Below, piece by piece: positions 23,761 to 35,689 of a stretch of 64,000 nucleotides of DNA. The stretch's first letter is position 1. Each line of letters opens with the position of its first letter. The notes under the pieces are model-generated. The model saw nothing but the letters and a program-made list of their open reading frames with translations, did no database searches and was not told the origin of the DNA. Source of the DNA: Chaunax sp. Z400 (lineage: Eukaryota > Chordata > Actinopteri > Lophiiformes > Chaunacidae); NCBI GenBank assembly GCA_037577475.1, contig CM075184.1, forward strand, positions 10,497,594-10,561,593. Direction: 5' to 3'. Made by a program: the position numbers and the translations under genes.

Positions 23761-25339
23761 TTAAATTTGAGTGTTTTTGTTTCAGTCTGTGTTTATTTAC
23801 TGGATTCACAGCACAGATGTTCACTGTAATCTAATATAGACACCTATGTGTGGAATGTATTTGTGTTCCATTCAGACCTGGACAGAATTGAATTCACTTA
23901 TTCAGGTATTCCATTTGTTTTGGTTATGTCCTTCGATTCCCCCCCTTTTTCTTTGTCTGTTAAGAGAAAGGGCCGCTTTATGCTTGATATTCTTTCTCAA
24001 GTTGAAACTCAAGGCCGACTTGCATAGGTGCAACTTTGCCTTAGTCCTTAAAAAACGATTCACCTACCTTTCTCTCTCAACACTCCATTGACTGGAATGG
24101 CTTTGAATTTAAAATTTCATGTGTGTTGTGTTTTAACACACAGCATTGCATAACTCGCACTGGGCTTCAACACATTTAAGGCACTCGTGGGCATGTCTTA
24201 AGATCGTGTTTGTAGATTCCAAAAAACTTTGACCCCAGAGAGATTCAAATGGACCCTCAATCACAGCCACAAAAGTTTTTAAAAAAACTCACTCTCAAAT
24301 TCTCAACCTGATTGTAAGAATGTTGCTACTACACATTTCTTCCCAGAGGAGATATGTTGAAACTTTACATCGCAACGTTTAATTGGGCAGAAAACTACAA
24401 GGTGATGCCGTTGAAAAGATCATGCTGTTTTACCTTAAAATTGAACAAGAACAAAATGGTTTTGTTCTCTGTTTTGCTGGCACCATTTTATTCTGGTGAC
24501 TGGGCTGCTGGTGTACCATCTACAACCCTGAGATTGTAAGCTTAAAGTAAATTAAACACTGGTTTATATGACATGACATATGCTTACATATGTTTGCTTT
24601 ATTTTAAATTACAACAGAGGACTATATTTTTGCCAAAGTATAGAATTCATTTATAGAATTACATTGTGATACTAACACATCCTAAAGTCATACATCCACA
24701 TGTTTTACTCTGTTATGAGTGTTATTATCTCAGAGGCAGCAACATGTAGCGTTACAGTGTCAGTGTGGTGACCCTTCGCCCTTGATTTGAGGCATCTCAT
24801 TGGTGGATGGCTCCTAATGATGTCTTGCAGTTTCACCCGACCATTTTTAGCCTCAATTAGAAACCCGAGAGCATTTACTAAAAGAAAACAGGCATTTATT
24901 CAAGAGCATAAGAAAGTCGATCAAAGGCATGTAAGAAAGCAGCACAACATGATAAACACAACAGCTAGTCAACCTTATGACCCTGGAGAGATCTTTGAAA
25001 ATACAATTAAATGCTGGGAACAAACCAACATGTCAATCAAAGCTGTGCATCCTTGAAATCCAGATAAAAAAAGGACTGCTTGCTGTGGTGATAATGTGCT
25101 TTGTAATAAATCACTGAAGACACAACAGAACCAGCATATTTATAACTGTTCTTTGGTTTTACTGGATAACCCCTGTCCTTTTTTTAGCAGAAGCGCTTAT
25201 GTTTCATTGTTGTGATTTCTTTGTATCAAAGCCTTTTTTTTTTATTTCTGTACCAGGTGTGCAGCATCATTTTTTATTCCCCTGTTTGTTCACTATTCCT
25301 AATATCTTCCTAATGCTAGTCAAGGACGAAACAAGTTTG
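23761..25339. other. Non-coding, no gene seen
   Basis: Unique sequence. The 89-codon frame 24787-25056 (+) and 81-codon frame 23846-24091 (+) have no recognisable domain. CACCATTTTATTCTGGTGAC (24481-24500) resembles 35126-35145, a hint of another thin dispersed repeat. Confidence 0.45.
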
Positions 25340-25760
25340 TGAAAACAACCCGTCAAGACAAATGACATTTCCCCGGGACTCATGACACGAGCATTTGGGT
25401 CATCAGATTAATAAAATCATTAAGCTGCATAAAAGCCCTTGCCATTCAACTTGGCTCCCCATTGGTGTTTCACCTTGTCTGCCTGGCAGCGAGGGGCCCT
25501 CTGTCTTGTTGAGAAATGAGTGAGGTTAGTCTCGGCTCTTCCAGCTCTCGTGGAGCCCCTCCATCGGCCGGCACGTCTGCCTCGCTCAACGCCATTGATT
25601 CTGTGACGGAAGCAAAAGCCAAGTTTGTCGCTTCGATCATTAATCTTGCTGCAGCCTCACTCTTAAACAACACCACCACTTCTTTCCTGCTTTTTTCCCC
25701 ATATCTGGCATTTATTGAAGGCACGGGGCATGGGCTAAATGAGGCCTGAGTGATGTATGC
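25340..25760. promoter_or_regulatory. Candidate conserved non-coding block, GC-richer
   Basis: Unique block with higher GC and CpG (25490-25620, e.g. CCATCGGCCGGCACG) than its surroundings, preceded by TCAGATTAATAAAATCATTA and followed by CGATCATTAATCTTGC. Long frames are open on both strands over the same bases (77 codons plus, 84 codons minus), which reflects absence of stops in GC-richer DNA rather than two genes. Either an enhancer or, less likely, an unannotated exon. Confidence 0.35.
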
Positions 25761-26740
25761 AAGGAGTAGAGCTCTCCATCAACTGACAAGGGCTTGAAAT
25801 TTTCATAATGATCAGTGGCATGAGAAAATTCCCACTGAGGTCGGTATTTCATGGAAGGGGAGAATCTGTGCTGATGTTTTGGACAGATGTCAGACAGATG
25901 TTTAGATCTTCATTTTACACAGTGATGGAGATGCTGAGGCTGACAATACCAGGGCTTGCATTTATTAAACTTCAAAGATTGACACTCAGCCAGTTTAGGA
26001 ATCTAAAGGTCCCACTTTGTGAGTTTGTGAACTAGCACACACACATACATCAAAACACTTACTCCTACTTAAAGCAAAGTGTAGGAGTAACCTTTAAGAG
26101 CAATTTTTTCAAGTCATCAAATGATTAATTACAAGTATTCTCTGAGTAGAAATAGACAAGCATTTACTGAACGTCTACCATAATGGAAATCTATTAAAAA
26201 GAAATTTCTAATTGTATGAAATCCTTCACATTTCCATAGCAATTAAAGTGTGAAACTAACAACAATGTACTATTTATATTATTATATAAATATAATAATA
26301 ATTGACTCTATTTGCTTAATTTATAAATAGTGATGAAATAAGGGGCTGAAATGCAAACAACAACCCTGAGCAGGGAAGAGATTCTTCTTTATTGTCAACA
26401 ATGAAAGTACTGTGTATAAAAGGGAGAATTTAAAGTTATTTTCACACTGAAAGTACAGACAATAAGGTGGCATGGGAAGTGATTATACACAAAGTCAATG
26501 TCAGTATTACTTTGATTGCGCAGCTAATAGGAGCAAAAAAGAAACATTCTACTGACTAAATGTAAATAGTTGGCTAAAAACATCTCTATCCTGAATTAAA
26601 TATGCTTCACCTAAATTCATATTCATCATGAACAATATATTTTGAACATAAACATCTCCAAGGTCTACGAGGGCGTGCTCACTTCTGCTTATATTACAAT
26701 TCAATCAGGAGAGAGAGGAACATTAGAATGAGACAATCAA
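25761..26740. other. Non-coding, nothing firm
   Basis: AT-rich. TTCTTCTTTATTGTCAACAA (26382-26401) is the reverse complement of a TTGACAATAAAG-type tail and may mark a minus-strand retroelement end running to the right, but no other part is recognisable. Confidence 0.4.
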
Positions 26741-27330
26741 AGTAATAGAAATTTATTGTGAACAGAGTTTAGTCTTAGTCAGATCACCAAGGGAAACTGT
26801 CCGATGAATTAAGTGTTTCTGGTATGAAGGAGACTCCCCCCCCCCCCCCGGAGCCTAGACACTGTTGGTGGTGAGGAGTGGAGCTCAATGTTAGGATGAC
26901 TTCATGAAAGGACCTTTTGATGGGACGATTTGGTTGGAGGTGGCCAGTGTGGAAGAAATCTGTGTATGAATTAGAACATTTATGCATGTCTGCACAGGAG
27001 TTCAGAAGAGGGACGATTCTCTTTGCCTGGAAGGCGGGGTTATCAGGAGATGAGGGCAATTCTCTGTGCCTAAGGTGGTCAGGTGTTCGGATCAGAGGAC
27101 AGTTGGTGGCTTTATTGTTTTGTGGAAGGCATGATTTACAGCTGTAATGAAGTATGCTTCTGTTGTCTTGTGGGTCCCTGAGTGTATATAAGCTGAGAGA
27201 ATCTGAGAGTTGGGAGGGAACACTCTCCTCAGGTCTTCCCTCCATGCTGCATGTATTTTAAGAGATCTGGTTCATCACACCGAGTCTGTAATTCTTCAGA
27301 GAATTAGCAACTCTCAAAATTTAACAAGGA
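26741..27330 (+). mobile_element. LTR/promoter-like stretch (weak)
   Basis: A TATATAAG box at 27185-27192 is followed about 30-110 bases later by a pyrimidine-rich leader (CTCTCCTCAGGTCTTCCCTC) and then an A-rich AAAATTTAACAAGG. This is the order expected of an LTR U3-R-U5 or a cellular core promoter. No TG...CA ends, target duplication or coding remnant could be fixed. A 14-C run lies at 26836-26849. The 153-codon minus-strand frame 26784-27245 crosses that run and is not called. Confidence 0.25.
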
Positions 27331-27614
27331 AGAATTTCCCTTACACCAGGTGTCCCGGGTTGAGGTGGTGAAGGAGTGTGAGGTGGGTTGCGGACTTTGC
27401 CGTACTGAAATGACAGCTGAATGATAGCAGAGAGACTGAGTGTATTTAAGGTTTGACAGTTTGCAAATGATTGGCTGACAGGAGATTGCGACAGGTTGTG
27501 ATTGGATTAAAGGAGGATGCGGTACTTAAGCCCATAGCGGGAAAGTGCTTGTGATATAGAGGCCATGCGCAAAGAGACGGGCTGAATGTTCGTTATCCTT
27601 CATTTATCTTCACT
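27331..27614 (+). promoter_or_regulatory. Two further TATA-like sites with inverted CCAAT
   Basis: TATTTAAG at 27443-27450 sits in GACTGAGTGTATTTAAGG, which resembles CCTGAGTGTATATAAGC at 27177-27193. TACTTAAG occurs at 27523-27530, with ATTGG (inverted CCAAT) 20-60 bases upstream of it. The recurrence suggests a duplicated promoter-like module, perhaps from a mobile element. Confidence 0.2.
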
Positions 27615-28480
27615 AAACTATAACTTAAAGGCAGAATCAGTAGGATTTTCCCAAGAAAAAACACTGTGTTGACTCATACAAATGTAATCCCTCTCAATCA
27701 TCATGGTTACCCACCAGAAATATGTGTGCCTGTATCTCCTGAGACCCTGCCCTCTGTCGTCAGCCTTTGGGCAGTGGGTGTGCAGCCCCCAGTAGGCAGT
27801 GCACAGGGTGTGAGGGCATCAAGTACATTGAGCTGCATCCTGGCAACCATGGTGTTGTGTCCCCGATGAGTCCAGGAGATGAGGGAAGTAACACACTAAG
27901 TTTAATAACCTGTATTTTTCAAAAAGAGGGAAACCAGAGGCAGATAATCAGAAAATAAATGGTTTATTTATAAATTATCAACTATTAATTATTCAACCAA
28001 AAATGACTCCTTCAAAAGGATGGCTGATCTGCAACACAAGCAGAGAACAAGTTAAATCAAAATACAAGACCCAAAAATAAATAACGATAACACCATTTCT
28101 TCAAAGAAGAAAGATAACAATCACCTAGGCTACTTGAGCTTACCACACAGCACTGCCAACTGGCCCACTGGCACCATACCACTGGCAATCAGGGCTTGTA
28201 AAGGCATAGCCCTGATGGCTAAATGACGTCACCTGCGGGGCAAAGGAAAACACACAACAAAACCACATACACAGCACTAGGGCCGTAACACACGGTCAGA
28301 TGGCGTGTGATTCTGGTGTTGTTGAGCTGAAAAGGAGGAGCCAACATTAAATGTTGCATTTACAAACCTTTAGGAGAGCTTTGGAGGATTTCAAAACATA
28401 GGAAATCTGATAAAAATCTTTAATCTGTATGTTTCTGAGATGGACTTTTTATCTATCATATAAAGGAACAGTCATGAACT
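27615..28480. repeat. Composite dispersed repeat, copy 1
   Basis: From about 27829 to 28305 the sequence matches 36448-36896: GCATCCTGGCAACCA, GAGTCCAGGAGATGAGGGAA, CTAAGTTTAATAACCTG, GGGAAACCAGAGG, then CTGCCAACTGGCCCACTGGC, CAATCAGGGCTTGTAAAGGC and GGGGCAAAGGAAAACACA. The outer parts (27625 onward, AAAGGCAGAATCAGTAGGAT; and up to 28480) look like another familiar teleost repeat that hosts it. A perfect CRE (TGACGTCA, 28224-28231) lies in this copy and not in the second. Confidence 0.65.
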
Positions 28481-28830
28481 GACAATTCCAACATTATCTA
28501 TTCATCCCCATTCCAACGGAAAGTTTATTAGTCCGCTAAACATTTCTGAGGTTTCACAGCAAAATAGAGAAACAGCGTTCTCCTGAGCAACTCAAGAAGA
28601 TGGGACCTGAAAACAGAGAACAAAAATTAAAGCAAACATAAAGTGACTCCGTGGACCTTGTAGGGTGTAATTCAACAATCTCCAGAAGCCCCAAGATCCC
28701 AGATTAATTTTTTTTAAAATTATTTACACCTATTTTTAAGCTGAAATCTTTGCTATAGCCTCTAAAAGTGTCTGAGGAAGGTCAAAGAGCTCAAACATGT
28801 ACCAGAACTTGAAATCTCTGCATACTTCCA
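28481..28830. repeat. Companion segment shared with 36.2 kb
   Basis: CTCCAGAAGCCCCAAGATCC (28680-28699), CTGAAATCTTTGCTATAGCC (28741-28760) and CTCTGCATACTTCC (28817-28830) match CTCCGGAAGCCCCAAGATC (36209 onward), CTGAAATCTTCGTAGCC and CTCTGCATACCTC (36345 onward). In copy 1 this lies to the right of the main segment, in copy 2 to the left. The order is therefore swapped between the two loci. Confidence 0.55.
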
Positions 28831-29449
28831 TTAAACTACTGTCCAGATGTGTCACAAACAACAGAGAGACCTCTGCTGAAGTCGTAGCAGCAACGGTCAA
28901 ATGAGACAATTTTCATTCCGAAACTTCCCTTCCACAATCTGATAGATACAGGCCCAGACATGACCAAAATGTTCATTATGATGCTACAGATTTTCAGAAG
29001 CACAGGCTACTGCTTCAACAGTTATTCAAAGTGAAAACATAACCTGGGCTCATACCAGAGAAAAAAGCAAACAACTCAAAAATGAAGACCATTATTTTTA
29101 GAATTGCTCCATTACCCCTGGGAGAGCACCTCCAACACAAACGTTAACAAAAATGTCTTGTTGCATGTCCTCAAAACCACAGTCAAATATCAGTTGTGTG
29201 ACAACGACACACTGTGTGGATGAGACACTGACTGCTAGCAAATTTCACACCAGGTAATTATCTACTGGTTTTCTTTGCCTTTGGGGCGAAGGTGGGCGAG
29301 GCTGATGGGGGGGAAAGGGATGGTTGAGGGAGAGTGAGGTCTCTCTTGCACCCTTAAATGTGAGGGTGAAAATTACACAGCTTCCTCCATGGGCTTGGAG
29401 AGCCACCAGACCTCATCAAGCAGCAGGTGAGTGCTTTTTTGCATCTTTC
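28831..29449. other. Non-coding, nothing recognised
   Basis: Unique sequence with a G-rich patch at 29281-29330 (GGTGGGCGAGG, GGGGGGGAAAGGGA). No gene is supported. Confidence 0.5.
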
Positions 29450-29900
29450 CCCACAATGTCATCCCATCCAGTATAAATAGAACAGTATGGCGGCACAAGT
29501 CACATCTCATTTGGAGTGTTGTGTTTCAGCGCACCTCCGCTGAGACGCTGGGCACCGAGGGCAGCTGGGAGAAAGCAGAGCCTCGCTAATAGACAAGAGC
29601 TAGGCCGCGAATTTACAGACCCCGCAGAGAAACCATTCTGCGAGTCCTTCCGTTGTACCCTGGTGTGTAAAAACACACACCGAGGTACATTAAGGCGCCT
29701 GTTCCCTTTATGCTGGTGGAGTGTAGGCACTACCTCAACAATTGTTTTCCATCTGCTTGCAGATACATATTGCATATTAATGTTAGACTGGCCTTTTATT
29801 AAAAATCAGGCTGCATCATATGAATCATCTGCAGTATTTTCAGTGTGTAAGTCACACTTAAATTAGGCTCCATTGTGTATTTATTAATGTAAGATTAACA
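29450..29900. promoter_or_regulatory. Candidate conserved non-coding block
   Basis: A GC/CpG-enriched core (29525-29700, e.g. CGCACCTCCGCTGAGACGCT, GGCCGCGAATTTAC, AAGGCGCC) grades into an AT-rich half with ATATTGCATATTAATG (29766-29781) and TTTATTAATGTAAG. Frames of 116 (+) and 91 (-) codons overlap, so neither is favoured as coding. The combination resembles a developmental enhancer. Confidence 0.35.
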
Positions 29901-30582
29901 CACAAACCTTAATCATGAAAGGGGATCCAAGTGTTAATAATGATCTCTCATTTATACACATGGCCGCAGATCCAACAGTGTGCAAGCGCTCTTGACTGAT
30001 TATGATGTTGCCTCTGTCGAGAATTTGAGAACCAGAGTGTGTTCTGGTGCTCGGAGGCACCTCTGCAGAGATTAAAAGGAAGCATGCATCATTCTACCTT
30101 GATCAGTGGGGTCAGATCTAAGAGCAGGAATATGGATTTAGCATTATCCTTCCATCCATCTGTGCTGATCATCTCGTTGGCTGCAAATCAATATTATTGT
30201 TTCTAGTTTAGGCTGTTTGACTCTCGGGTCATTCTGTAGAAACAACAGTGTTGGAGGTAATGCGTAGTTAATGTAGTGCTTTACTAATAGGATTTTGTTA
30301 ATATTATCAGATTTTCTATGTCAGGTACTGCATCAGGGTGCATATTAGAGACTTAGACTATTGTTGTTATAATGATTGGTAGGCATCTGCTGGCAATCCC
30401 ATAATACCCTGGGCTGAATCTGATAACCAATCAGATGCTGTGTTTCTGACTCAGAGCTTTCATTAGACTATATTTTATTGCCCACCACTGGATTTCTAAT
30501 GCAATAAACACGACCGTCTGTGCTTTGATTACTCGCTTTGACACATCATCATTTTATGTAGTCATGCTTAGTATTTTATATA
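29901..30582. other. Non-coding, nothing recognised
   Basis: AT-rich unique sequence. Confidence 0.5.
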
Positions 30583-30690
30583 ATAATACATTTACTTATA
30601 TAGTGCTTTTTCAAAACAAGTTACAAAGCACTTTACAAACAATAACAAATAAAAAATAAATAATATTAATAAAACTATATATATATATGG
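30583..30690 (-). repeat. Teleost 'ATATAGTGCTTTTTCAAAAC' repeat tail
   Basis: ATTTACTTATATAGTGCTTT TTCAAAACAAGTTACAAAGC ACTTTACAAA followed by A-rich AATAAATAAT is a familiar end of a fish interspersed repeat. Orientation is inferred from the A/T-rich tail. A short TA run (30676-30687) follows. Confidence 0.55.
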
Positions 30691-32120
30691 GGAAACATAC
30701 AGTTCATGACAATGTATGGGGGGAAACAATTCATACAAAATTATATTATTAAGGCTTTAAGTTATGCATAATTAAGGCCATGGCAGCATCACCTGACCTC
30801 ATTCCATCTGGATTTATTCAACCAGCCTCAGTTTCACACTCACTGCACCTCTTAGCTCATTTTTGTCGACAACTACTGTAAATGACCACACTGAGCCTCT
30901 TGTCACCCATTAAATGTATATGGAAGGTATTTGGCGAAACATTTCTGTTTGATCTCTGCTTGGTATTTAGGTTGTTACAGCAAAATCACCTCTACTTTTA
31001 GCACACAGAGACAACAAAGTAAAGACCAGGACAAGCACAGCAAAAGGCATCAAACCACAGCGAGTCAGTCGATGTTTATCCGTCCAAAAGTTGATGCGTT
31101 CCTTCAGCCTTCATCAGATAAACACTGCACCGCAGTGTGCATGGCTACGGGCCAATGAGGGGATAATAACGTCAGTATCCTTCATTAGATATACAGTAGG
31201 TGCAAGAGAGAACAGGAGAACAATAGAGGACTCACCAGCATCTCAAGAGGCTCCTAGCAAAACATGGATTAGGCGGAGATTATTAAATGTCAGCTCTTAA
31301 GACGAATACTTTTTACAGCCCCAAAGTAAATCAATACTACTTATCTTTGATAAAAGAGGCAGAGTAGATATGCAAGCATAGCAGTCTGACAGCTTTCTCC
31401 TTCTCTCTCCGCCAAACCTTTACTAATCGAATTGAATACAATCCCAAAGGAATGTTTTCAAAATGCATTATAGAGAATCTGTGAATTTTACATATGTATG
31501 TGTTTGTTCTTTGTTATGTCAGTGTAGAGCCCAGAATCGCTCTTTCCATTTCTGCTGCAGCACAGTCTCGCTTTTAGTTTTTCATTTGAAAAGAAGACTT
31601 CACAAATAGGATTTTAAATTATGGAACGTTTCCAATGTGCAACACAAATCAAACTCTTTCATATATATAAATGTCTATTAGGCAGTTCAAAGGCAGTTCC
31701 CCCTCTGTCCGTCTGTCTGACTTTATCTGTGATATTTCCTGGTGCATCTCCTCGTGCGCTGCATCTCTCTCTATTTATATGTATATATTTCTGAGTCTTC
31801 CTTCCTCTGCTGCAGCACTAATATCAATGATTTCTCTGAACATTCTGCTTCATGCTGAAAAATCCATTTTCTCAAAGGCGACACATTGACATCTGCAAAT
31901 ATTGATGGTAAACAAACCAATCAGTATGGCTGTGTCGATAGCTATATGGAGCCGGCTCGCAGACCTCATCTCCCTGCTTTAAAAAGAAGTGCAGCTTGCA
32001 CCACACTGCACCTGATCCCATGTTACTCATGCAATCATGCAGGCATTGGCAGTTTGAAGTTTCAAGTCCCTCCATCCAAAGAGTGTGTGTGCTATTACGG
32101 GATCTTGTCTCTGCATGCAT
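30691..32120. other. Non-coding, no gene seen
   Basis: Mixed unique sequence. Slight CpG enrichment at 31060-31170 (CGAGTCAGTCGATG, CCAATGAGGGGATAATAACG) may be regulatory. Overlapping frames at 30931-31300 have no recognisable content. Confidence 0.45.
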
Positions 32121-32146
32121 ATGTGTGTGTGTGTGTGTGTGTGTGC
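32121..32146. repeat. (GT)n microsatellite
   Basis: About 12 TG units ending in CGCATAC. Confidence 0.95.
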
Positions 32147-34154
32147 GCATACATTTTTGCATATTTGTAGTGCACCCTCCGAGCTCCCTCAGTGCCTGCA
32201 TCCAAATCATAATTACAATGTAATATCACGCGTAAGGCAGTGCCCTGCTGTTGTTTCACTTTCTCCTCCTCTTCCCTTCCATGAATATCAAATGCTCTCA
32301 TGCTGAGCTCTGAATGCTGCACAGCTCTTTCCCAGGCACATATAAGGTGTGTGTGTGTGTGTGCGTGTGCATGTGTGTGTTTGAATGGGGGGTGGGTAGT
32401 TGCATAGTACTTTCCTCCTCTTGCTTTGACAGAAAAAGCCTGTGGCGGGGCCTTGGTTTTAAAAATATGTCTACTATCCCTCTGGTCTGTTGTTACCCCT
32501 GTCCAAGCAAGACAACCTTACATCCCATTCTGCTGTCGTCTGTTGGGTGTACATGATATTTCTTATTCATGTCACATAAACAGCAGAAATCACAAAGGCT
32601 ATATCAAATGCAGTGTGAGGCTATATGCCAGAGTCTTGGTATGGCTGTGGTATCGAATAGATGAAGCCTTCAAGGCTGTTGCTTTGCCAGTGGCTTAGAA
32701 AAGAGGGAATCTGTCAAAGGAGTTATTTTTGCGAAAGACAGCTCAAATACAACTAGTTTGTTATTTTAAATTCTTGTTTGCTGTTCAGTTGTCCACCATG
32801 CACAGCACTTAGCATGCCATTGGCTTGTCAGTGTATTTTCTCCAATAGATACAGAGTTTCTACCTTTTTAATGAGGTTTTTTTGCTCAGATAATGGATTT
32901 TTTTTTTCATTGTATCATTTGACAGATATTGTGTTTTCAACCTACCAACACAGTCAAAAAGAATGCAGCACTTTTGCCCGCTTCGCAGTTTATCAAGTAA
33001 AGCACTAATTCAAAGAAACTGCCTCAGCAATAATATAAACAGATTATCCATTCAAATCAGGACTGGGGTTCTCTTCTATCTACGAATCAGAACCGAAAAA
33101 CACGGCGTACACAATCTGATGTTTGCTCTGCAGGAAACAAACACAAACAAACTCAATGGTGTTGGATGGCTTGGTAATATCAATTTGTGGGAAATGAAAA
33201 CATATTTAAGTTTGTTAAAGTGGCACCTAGGCAGGCAAGAACATTTAAAGAACTGGATCTCAGCACACCTGGCCATCATCATCAGTATCACAGTGTTTTT
33301 CTCTGGTTGTGATGAAACCAGGAGGGAAGGCTTCTAACTGAGGTTATAGTTAGAGATTAAGAGTAAATGCACTTCTACCTCCAAAGTATATGTAAATGCA
33401 GTTGCAGATTGAACAGCAGCAGAAAAAAAGAAAGTGTGTCAAACCTGAGGTTTATCCTGTGAAGAGCTTTTAGTGTCACCTTTCTGGTATTTTCCAATTA
33501 AGTGGCTAATTTAAATGTTTCAAATGTGAGCAACCAACTTAGTCTTAAAGCAATATCCATTTTTTTTAAACTTTCTTAGTTGTTTTAGATAGTTCCCAGA
33601 GAAAAGACAATAGAATACAACATATATCATCAATTAAACAAGTCCCCTAAATATTACATTGACAGGGAATTCATCTGCAACTGCAAATGCCATTGAAATT
33701 AAAATTTTAACTAACATAATAAGGACATGTTCAAAAGTAACACATCTGGCAATTTGCAAAATGTTGACAGTCTATTGAATTTAATAGTAAAATGTTCACT
33801 GGCATCATTTTTCTTCAGTTTGCCTACAGAATCCATTCTTAGAAATGCTATCTATGCTCCTAGTAGCATTATTGACCTTCATGTTTACCCATTCAGTTAA
33901 GGTTAGAGACACACTGTGGTCTTGTTTGATAGTGAAAAAAAGTCTGCAGTGACTGAAAGTATAAGACAGGGTCTGTTAGTTTTATTAACATTAAAGCAAG
34001 TCTGTTTTTCCCTTACCTGAGCCAAAGTGCCCCTGTTGTTTAAACCCAACCATATTTGTGAACAATGAGTCACTGGAGTCACAGTGCTGTCTTCAGTTTG
34101 GTACAAAAGTGAAACACTGCCATGTATGTTTCTGCAAATAACGAAGCAATGTGA
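32147..34154. other. Non-coding interval with second GT tract
   Basis: A GT run with GC and AT interruptions lies at 32347-32380. The remainder is AT-rich. The 124-codon frame 32963-33337 (+) and others give no recognisable protein. Confidence 0.5.
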
Positions 34155-34400
34155 TCCCATGAGATGGCGTATAAATATGCATGTAGTACGCCAACTTAAA
34201 GGACAATTCTCTTGTCATTTTCATGCATTTTAAGCTTTTAACACTTTCGGGATTAAGCTTTTTGCTTTGCTTTGTCAATTCAGGGGCCTTTTGGATGGGT
34301 TTGGCATCAAAACTATTTGGTTAGGTTCAGGAAAAGAAGACCGCTGGTTGGGTTGAATAAAGTTTACATATGCATGTGACATAAGTTATGCCAGTTAAAA
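34155..34400. repeat. Teleost repeat with GGCGTA…TACGCC dyad
   Basis: GGCGTATAAATATGCATGTA followed by GTACGCC (34166-34192) has GGCGTA/TACGCC arms. It is followed by CTATTTGGTTAGGTTCAGGA and GGTTGGGTTGAATAAAGTTT, then ACATATGCATGTGACATAAG. The 'KKTTGGTTAGGTTTAGG' theme is common in fish repeats. The ends are approximate. Confidence 0.45.
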
Positions 34401-34460
34401 TAGGTTGATGTTTACATTCAGTTTCACATGGAACACTGAATCTTTTTTTCTTTTTTCTTT

Positions 34461-34725
34461 GGCCATGACTCAGGAGATTATGCGATTGTCCACTTATCTA
34501 ATGGTTGGTGGTTTGACTCCCCATCTTTGCAGTCTACACGGCAAGATACTGAACCCCAATTGGCTGCCAATTGTTCACTGTTCAAGTGGTGTATGTGGAT
34601 GATGAGCAGGTGGTGCCATGGTAGCCTTTGCCTGGGTGAACACTGGGCAGTGATGTAAAGTGCTTTGAGTGGTTGGTCAGACTAGAAGACTAGACTGATA
34701 CTGTATGAGTAGAGTCCATTTACTT
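34461..34725 (+). mobile_element. tRNA-derived SINE
   Basis: The head GGCCATGACTCAGGAGATTA TGCGATTGTCC, and 40 bases on GGTTTGACTCCCC (34510-34522), are recognisable decayed A-box and B-box regions of a tRNA-like RNA polymerase III promoter. The body contains CAAGATACTGAACCCCAATT, GTAAAGTGCTTTGAGTGGTT GGTCAGACTAGAAGACTAGA and ends with AGTCCATTTACT. This order matches a SINE family common in acanthomorph fish. It is a diverged single copy and has no coding capacity. Confidence 0.75.
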
Positions 34726-35689
34726 TATGGCATTTACCCCTAAAATAACATGAGAAAACCTTAATGCAGACGTAGTTAAATCATATATGAACAGCAAAAC
34801 ATGCATTGTGGTAATAATGGCTGAAGACATTGAATTGTTATTCGTATACTATTTGGTGGGACCAGGCTTGTTGAAACTTTTTGTTGTGACAATGATTAAG
34901 GTCTGAGTAGGTGTAGTTACAAAAACCTTAGGTAAAATATCTGGGTTTTTTTGCCTCAGAGATCCCTGCAAAATAACAATTTTCAGCTGAAGTGGTGCTT
35001 TGCAGCTGTCTCACCTATGTTTCACACTTAAATACATGTAATCTGAACCTAATATGATACGAATTGTTGACACATGAAATGTACAAATGTTGCCTATACG
35101 TAGTTTGCAGAAACATACAATACCAACATTTTATTCTGGCCACTGGGTTTATTATCTATAAAATCAATTTTGTCAAATTGTCTCGGGAAGAATAAGAATT
35201 TATTTTTAATAATCTTGACTGCAGCTGCTAGTTTGCCCTATTCTGTGACTCGAAGACATTAACTGAACCTTACAGGATTCAGTCATATGACAGAGATGCT
35301 GCGGTGCGAGTCAAAATCCATTTGCCTGTGATTCAGTGGAAAATACCAAAATATTGAATCAGATTAATCTAATGAGGAACATTAGGAGGAAAACATTCAC
35401 ACTGTATCTGGCTGCAAACAAACACTTTGGCTATAATTCATCATTCCTGCTTAAACTTTTAGATGTGTTAGAGGAGTCAACATGATCATTATTGTGTCCC
35501 TGAATATGACCAAGTAAAAAAACATTACAGTAGCCAAGATGGCTCTCAGGTACATGCTTCTTCTTCTGTCACAGGTCAAATGAACATTTTTCAGAAGAAT
35601 GGAGGATATGGAAAAATAAATCAATTCAGCAGCATAATGTTAGTGAGGTGCTTCTGCTGCTTGCTGTCTCATGAGAACAAGTGAGATGA
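34726..35689. other. Non-coding, nothing recognised
   Basis: AT-rich sequence; CCAACATTTTATTCTGGCCA CTGGGTTT (35123-35150) resembles 24479-24506. Confidence 0.45.

Noticed and set aside
26784..27245. 153-codon open frame on the minus strand
   Set aside because: It crosses a 14-base poly-C run (read as a glycine run), covers the TATA-like region and has no recognisable domain.
34461..34530. Possible functional tRNA gene
   Set aside because: The A-box and B-box are decayed and the sequence continues into a SINE body; no intact cloverleaf is visible.
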